64,000 bases of DNA from Henricia sp. BOLD:AAB3569 (Eukaryota > Echinodermata > Asteroidea > Spinulosida > Echinasteridae): NCBI GenBank assembly GCA_037783545.1, contig JBBELK010000827.1:186001-250000 (forward strand). Direction: 5' to 3'. Below are positions 57,201-64,000 of the stretch, piece after piece; within the stretch, counting starts at the first letter, position 1; every line of letters starts with the position of its first letter. Under the pieces are notes generated by a model. It was not told the DNA's origin. It was given only the letters and a program-made list of their open reading frames with translations, and did not search any database. Made by a program: the position numbers and the translations under genes.

Positions 57201-60200
57201 CGTTTACTGAAGAACAATATTTTACTCGACAGAACAAAAGTGCCTACGACACTCGGTATTCCCAGGTGGTCTCCCAACGAAGTACTGACCGAGCCCAACA
57301 TTGCTTAACTGCGCTGATCAGACGGGAACCGGTGTCTTCAATGTGGTGTGGTCGTAGACGAATGCTTAAAAGGTTTACGTAATTGTAAACGTTTACTGAT
57401 GAACAATATTTTACTAGACAAAACAAAAGTGCCTACAACACTCGGTATTCCCAGGTGGTCTCCCAACGAAGTACTGACCGAGCCCAACGTTGCTTAACTG
57501 CGGTGAACAGACGGGAACTGGTGTATTCAAGATGGTATGGTCGTAGACGAATGCTAAAAAGGTTTACATAATTGTAAACGTTTACTGAAGAACAATATTT
57601 TACTCGACAGAACAAAAGTGCCTACGACACTCAGTATTCCCAGGTGGTCTCCCAACGAAGTACTGACCGAGCCCAACATTGCTTAACTGCGCTGATCAGA
57701 CGGGAACCGGTGTATTCAATGTGGTATGGTCGTATACGAATGCTTAAAAGGTTTACATAATTGTAAACGTTTACTTAAGAACAATATTTTACTCGACAGA
57801 ACAAAAGTGCCTACGACACTCGGTATTCCCAGGTGGTTTCCCACCAAAGTACTGACCGAGCCCAACGTTTCTTAACTGCGGTGATCAGACGGGAACCGGT
57901 GTATTCAATGTGGTATGGTCGTAGACGAATGCTTAACAGTTTACATAATTATAAACGTTTACTGAAGAACAATGTTTTACTAAAAACAAAAGTGCCTACG
58001 ACACTCGGTATTCCCAGGTGGTCTCCCAACGAAGTACTGACCGAGCCCAACATTGTTTAACTGCGGTGATCAGACGGGAACCGGTGTATTCAATGTGGTG
58101 TGGTCGTAGACGAATGCTTAAAAGGTTTACGTAATTGTAAACGTTTACTGATGAACAATATTTTACCAGACAAAACAAAAGTGCCTACAACACTCGGTAT
58201 TCCCATGTGGTCTCCCATCGAAGTACTGACCGAGACCAACGTTGCTTAACTGCGGTGATCAGACTGGAACCGGTGTATTCAAGGTGGTATGGTCGTATAC
58301 GAATGCTTAAAAGGTTTACATAATTGTAAACGTTTACTTAAGAACAATATTTTACTCGACAGAACAAAAGTGCCTACGACACTTGGTATTCCCAGGTGGT
58401 TTCCCACCAAAGTACTGACCGAGCCCAACGTTCCTTAACTGCTGTGATCAGACGGGAACCGGTGTATTCAATGTGGTATGGTCGTAGACGAATGCTTAAC
58501 AGTTTACATAATTGTAAACGTTTACTGAAGAACAATATTTTACTCGACAGAACAAAAGTGCCTACGACACTCGGTATTCCCAGGTGGTCTCCCAACGAAG
58601 TACTGACCGAGCCCAACGTTGCTTAACTGCGGTGATCAGACGGGAACCGGTGTATTCAATGTGGTGTGGTCGTAGACGAATTTTTAAAAGGTTTACGTAA
58701 TTGTAAACATTTACTGATGAACAATATTTTACTAGACAAAACAAAATTGCCTACGACACTCGGTATTCCCAGGTGGTCTCCCATCGAAGTACTGACCGAG
58801 CCCAACGTTTCTTATCTGCGGTGATCAGACGGGAACCGGTGTATTCAATGTGGTGTGGTCGTAGACGAATGCTTAAAAGGTTTACGTAATTTTAAACGTT
58901 TACTGATGAACAATATTTTACTAGACAAAACAAAAGTGCCTACGACACTCGGTATTCCCAGGTGGTCTCCCATCGAAGTACTGACCGAGACCAACGTTGC
59001 TTAACTGCGGTGATCAGCCGGGAACCGGTGTATTCAATGTGGTATGGTCGTAGACGAATGCTTAACCGGTTTGCGTAATTTTAAATATTTACTGAAGAAC
59101 AATATTTTACTCGACAAAACAAAAGTGCCTACGACACTCGGTATTCCCAGGTGGTCTCCCACCAAAGTACTGACCGAGCCCAACGTTTCTTAACTACGGT
59201 CATCAGACGGAAACCGGTGTATTCAATGTGGTATGATCGTAGACGAATGCTTAACAGTTTAAATAATTGTAAACGTTTACTGAAGAACAATATTTTACTC
59301 GACAGAACAAAAGGGCCTACGACACTCGGTATTCCCAGGTGGTCTCCCACCGAAGTACTGACCGAGCCCAACGTTGCTTAACTGCGGTGATCAGACGGGA
59401 ACCGGTGTATTCAAGGTGGTATGGTCGTAGACGAATGCTAAAAAGGTTTACATAATTGTAAACGTTTACTGAAGAACAATATTTTACTCGACAGAACAAA
59501 AGTGCCTACGACACTCAGTATTCCCAGGTGGTCTCCCAACGAAGTACTGACCGAGCCCAACATTGCTTAACTGCGCTGATCAGACGGGAACCGGTGTCTT
59601 CAATGTGGTGTGGTCGTAGACGAATGTTTAAAAGGTTTACGTAATTGTAAACGTTTACTGAAGAACAATGTTTTACTAAAAACAAAAGTGCCTACGACAC
59701 TCGGTATTCCCAGGTGGTCTCCCATCGAAGTACTGACCGAGCCCAACGTTTCTTAACTGCGGTGATCAGACGGGAACCGGTGTATTCAATGTGGTGTGGT
59801 CGTAGACGAATGCTTAAAAGGTTTACGTAATTTTAAACGTTTACTGATGAACAATATTTTACTAGACAAAACAAAAGTGCCTACGACACTCGGTATTCCC
59901 AGGTGGTCTCCCACCAAAGTACTGACCGAGCCCAACGTTTCTTAACTACGGTCATCAGACGGGAACCGGTGTATTCAATGTGGTATGATCGTAGACGAAT
60001 GCTTAACAGTTTAAATAATTGTAAACGTTTACTGAAGAACAATATTTTACTCGACAGAACAAAAGTGCATACGACACTCGGTATTCCCAGGTGGTCTCCC
60101 ATCGAAGTGCTGACCGAGACCAACGTTGCTTAACTGCGGTGATCAGCCGGGAACCGGTGTATTCAATGTGGTATGGTCGTAGACGAATGCTTAACCGGTT

Positions 60201-63200
60201 TGCGTAATTTTAAATATTTACTGAAGAACAATATTTTACTCGACAAAACAAAAGTGCCTACGACACTCGGTATTCCCAGGTGGTCTCCCACCGAAGTACT
60301 GACCGAGCCCAACGTTGCTTAACTGCGGTGATCAGACGGGAACCGGTGTATTCAAGGTGGTATGGTCGTATACGAATGCTTAAAAGGTTTACATAATTGT
60401 AAACGTTTACTTAAGAACAATATTTTACTCGACAGAACAAAAGTGCCTTCGACACTCGGTATTCCCAGGTGGTTTCCCACCAAAGTACTGACCGAGCCCA
60501 ACGTTTCTTAACTGCGGTGATCAGACGGGAACCGGTGTATTCAATGTGGTATGGTCGTAGACGAATGCTTATCAGTTTACATAATTATAAACGTTTACTG
60601 AAGAACAATATTTTACTAAAAACAAAAGTGCCTACGACACTCGGTATTCCCAGGTGGTCTCCCACCGAAGTACTGGCCGAGCCCAATGTTGCTTAACTGC
60701 GGTGATCAGACGGGAACCGGTGTATTCAATGTGCTATGGTCGTAGACGAATGCTTAACAGGTTTGCGTAATTTTAAACGTTTACTGAAGAACAATATTTT
60801 ACTCGACAAAACAAAAGTGCCTACGACACTCGGTATTCCCAGGTGGTCTCCCACCAAAGTACTGACGGAGCCCAACGTTTCTTAACTGCGGTGATCAGAC
60901 AGGAACCGGTGTATTCAATGTGGTATGGTCGTAGACGAATGCTTAACAGTTTACATAATTGTAAACGTTGACTGAAGAACAATATTTTACTCGACAGAAC
61001 AAAAGTGCCTACGACACTCGGTATTCCCAGGTGGTCTCCCACCGAAGTACTGGCCGAGCCCAACGTTGCTTAACTGCGGTGATCAGACGGGAACCGGTGT
61101 ATTCAATGTGGTATGGTCGTAGACGAATGCTTAACAGGTTTGCGTAATTTTAAACGTTTACTGAAGAACAATATTTTACTCGACAAAACAAAAGTGCCTA
61201 CGACACTCGGTATTCCCAGGTGGTCTCCAACCAAAGTACTGACCGAGCCCAACGTTTCTTAACTGCCGTGATCAGACAGGAACCGGTGTATTCAATGTGG
61301 TATGGTCGTAGACGAATGCTTAACAGTTTACATAATTGTAAACGGTTACTGAAGAACAATATTTTACTCGACAAAACAAAAGTGCCTACGACACTCGGTA
61401 TTTCCAGGTGGTCTCCAACCAAAGTACTGACCGAGCCCAACGTTTCTTAACTGCCGTGATCAGACAGGAACCGGTGTATTCAATGTGGTATGGTCGTAGA
61501 CGAATGCTTAACAGTTTACATAATTGTAAACGTTTACTGATGAACAATATTTTACTAGACAAAACAAAATTGCCTACGACACTCGGTATTCCCAGGTGGT
61601 CTCCCATCGAAGTACTGACCGAGACCAACGTTGCTTAACTGCGGTGATCAGACGGGAACCGGTGTATTCAATGTGGTATGGTCATAGACGAATGCTTAAA
61701 AGGCTTGCGTAATTATAAACGTTTACTGAAGAACAATATTTTACTCAAAACAAAAGTGCCTACGACACTCAGTATTCCCAGGTGGTCTCCCACCGAAGTA
61801 CTGGCCGAGCCCAACGTTGCTTAACTGCGGTGATCAGACGGGATCCGGTGTATTCAATGTGGTATGGTCGTAGACGAATACTTAACAGGTTTGCGTAATT
61901 TTAAACATTTACTGAAGAACAATATTTTACTCGACAAAACAAAAGTGCCTACGACACTCGGTATTCCCAGGTGGTCTCCCATCGAAGTACTGACCGAGAC
62001 CAACGTTGCTTAACTGCGGTGATCAGCCGGGAACCGGTGTATTCAATGTGGTGTTGTCGTAGACGAATGCTTAAAAGGTTTACGTAATTTTAAACGTTTA
62101 CTGATGAACAATATTTTACTAGACAAAACAAAAGTGCCTACGACACTCGGTATTCCCAGGTGGTCCCCCATCGAAGTACTGACTGAGACCAACGTTGCTT
62201 AACTGCGGTGATCAGCCGGGAACCGGTGTATTCAATGTGGTATGGTCGTAGACGAATGCTTAACCGGTTTGCGTAATTTTAAATATTTACTGAAGAACAA
62301 TATTTTACTAGACAAAACAAAAGTGCCTACAACACTCGGTATTCCCATGTGGTCTCCCATCGAAGTACTGACCGAGACCAACGTTGCTTAACTGCGGTGA
62401 TCAGACTGGAACCGGTGTATTCAATGTGGTGTGGTCGTAGACGAATGCTTAAAAGGTTTACGTAATTGTAAACATTTACTGATGAACAATATTTTACTAG
62501 ACAAAACAAAATTGCCTACGACACTCGGTATTCCCAGGTGGTCTCCCATCGAAGTACTGACCGAGCCCAACGTTTCTTAACTGCGGTGATCAGACGGGAA
62601 CCGGTGTATTCAATGTGGTGTGGTCGTAGACAAATGCTTAAAAGGTTTACGTAATTTTAAACGTTTACTGATGAACAATATTTTACTAGACAAAACAAAA
62701 GTGCCTACGACACTCGGTATTCCCAGGTGGTCTCCCATCGAAGTACTGACCGAGACCAACGTTGCTTAACTGCGGTGATCAGCCGGGAACCGGTGTATTC
62801 AATGTGGTATGGTCGTAGACGAATGCTTAACCGGTTTGCGTAATTTTAAATATTTACTGAAGAACAATATTTTACTCGACAAAACAAAAGTGCCTACGAC
62901 ACTCGGTATTCCCAGGTGATCTCCCACCAAAGTACTGACCGAGCCCAACGTTTCTTAACTACGGTCATCAGACGGAAACCGGTGTATTCAATGTGGTATG
63001 ATCGTAGACGAATGCTTAACAGTTTAATTATTTGTTAACGTTTACTGAAGAACAATATTTTACTCGACAGAACAAAAGGGCCTACGACACTCGGTATTCC
63101 CAGGTGGTCTCCCACCGAAGTACTGACCGAGCCCAACGTTCCTTAACTGCTGTGATCAGACGGGAACCGGTGTATTCAATGTGGTATGGTCGTAGACGAA

Positions 63201-63949
63201 TGCTTAACAGTTTACATAATTATAAACGTTTACTGAAGAAAAATATTTTACTAAAAACAAAAGTACCTACGACACTCGGTATTCCCAGGTGGTCTCCCAC
63301 CGAAGTACTGGCCGAGCCCAACGTTGCTTAACTACGGTGACCAGACGGGAACCGGTGTATTCAATGTGGTATGGTCGTAGACGAATGCTTAACAGGTTTG
63401 CGTAATTGTAAACGTTTACTGAAGAACAATATTTTACTCGACAGAACAAAAGTGCCTACGACACTCGGTATTCCCAGGTGGTCTCCCAACGAAGTACTGA
63501 CCGAGCCCAACGTTGCTTAACTGCGGTGATCAGACGGGAACCGGTGTATTCGATGTGGTGTGGTCGTAGACGAATGCTTAAAAGGTTTACGTAATTGTAA
63601 ACATTTACTGATGAACAATATTTTACTAGACAAAACAAAATTGTCTACGACACTCGGTATTCCCAGGTGGTCTCCCATCGAAGTACTGACCGAGCCCAAC
63701 GTTTCTTAACTGCGGTGATCAGACGGGAACCGGTGTATTCAATGTGGTGTGGTCGTAGACGAATGCTTAAAAGGTTTACGTAATTTTAAACGTTTACTGA
63801 TGAACAATATTTTACTAGACAAAACAAAAGTGCCTACGACACTCGGTATTCCCAGGTGGTCTCCCATCGAAGTACTGACCGAGACCAACGTTGCTTAACT
63901 GCGGTGATCAGCCGGGAACCGGTGTATTCAATGTGGTATGGTCGTAGAC
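51212..63949 (-). rRNA. 5S rRNA tandem array, block 4 (68 genes)
   Basis: Low-coordinate ends: 51212, 51401, 51589, 51778, 51967, 52155, 52344, 52532, 52717, 52906, 53094, 53283, 53471, 53657, 53846, 54035, 54224, 54413, 54602, 54791, 54980, 55169, 55354, 55543, 55732, 55920, 56109, 56298, 56484, 56673, 56862, 57051, 57240, 57429, 57618, 57807, 57992, 58181, 58370, 58558, 58747, 58936, 59125, 59313, 59502, 59688, 59877, 60065, 60254, 60443, 60628, 60817, 61005, 61194, 61382, 61570, 61756, 61945, 62134, 62323, 62512, 62701, 62890, 63078, 63263, 63452, 63641, 63830. The copies at 59313 and 63078 end GGCCC in place of GGCAC. The spacer after the last gene runs to the window end. Confidence 0.95.
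53471..59124. repeat. Tandem block duplication of about 2.8 kb within block 4
   Basis: Units 53471-54791 recur at 56298-57618 (shift 2827). Units 55169-56298 recur at 57807-58936 (shift 2638, one unit, 54980, missing). Shared rare variants include aagatggtatgg (54712 and 57530) and acaatgtttt (55334 and 57972). Confidence 0.9.
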
Positions 63950-64000
63950 GAATGCTTAACCGGTTTGCGTAATTTTAAATATTTACTGAAGAACAATATT

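Noticed and set aside
261..63699. Dozens of 60-80 aa ORFs in the array with near-identical peptides (MVSHQSTDRAQR.., MFCRVKYCSSVN..)
   Set aside because: They are translations of the 5S gene and spacer in arbitrary frames; the conserved element is the RNA fold, and frames break in many units.

Overview
The window is animal (metazoan) nuclear DNA, most likely from an aquatic invertebrate; the species cannot be fixed from sequence alone. It is dominated by a tandem array of 5S ribosomal RNA genes on the minus strand. Each unit is a 120-nt gene plus a spacer of about 66-70 bp (period 185-189 bp, with a few 193-bp steps). I count 182 uninterrupted genes, one gene split by a retrotransposon, and one gene cut by the window edge. 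The gene identity rests on a 120-nt length, a fully complementary 9-bp terminal stem, typical animal 5S internal-promoter sequence and an oligo-T terminator directly after the 3' end.

Three insertions interrupt the array. (1) At 2136-25267 lies a 23.1-kb composite element with 36-bp terminal inverted repeats and a 4-bp AATT target duplication. It is organised as concentric inverted arms: mirrored arrays of a 54-bp hairpin repeat, mirrored diverged segments, and several smaller fold-back elements. Nested in it is a DIRS-type tyrosine-recombinase retrotransposon (15409-20608) with gag, RT-RNase H and recombinase ORFs, inverted termini and an internal complementary region. (2) At 31870-32182 lies a tRNA-derived SINE. 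(3) At 45101-51067 lies a nearly full-length L1/Tx1-like LINE with two ORFs and a poly-A tail, inserted inside a 5S gene between nt 76 and 77 with no gain or loss of target bases.

Insertions 1 and 2 interrupt the same AATT, 22-25 bp upstream of the 5S start, inside a TATA-like AT block. The LINE sits inside the gene, as expected of a sequence-specific 5S-targeting family. The array is not homogenised: at least four 5S sequence types are interleaved, and multi-unit blocks of 2-5 kb are duplicated. These duplicates supply exact empty-site paralogues for the SINE and the LINE.

No ordinary single-copy host gene could be established. A possible exon with a splice acceptor and a poly-A signal lies in the unique centre of the 23-kb element (8670-8890), but its identity is unknown. 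The many 60-80 aa ORFs of the array are frame shadows of the 5S repeat.
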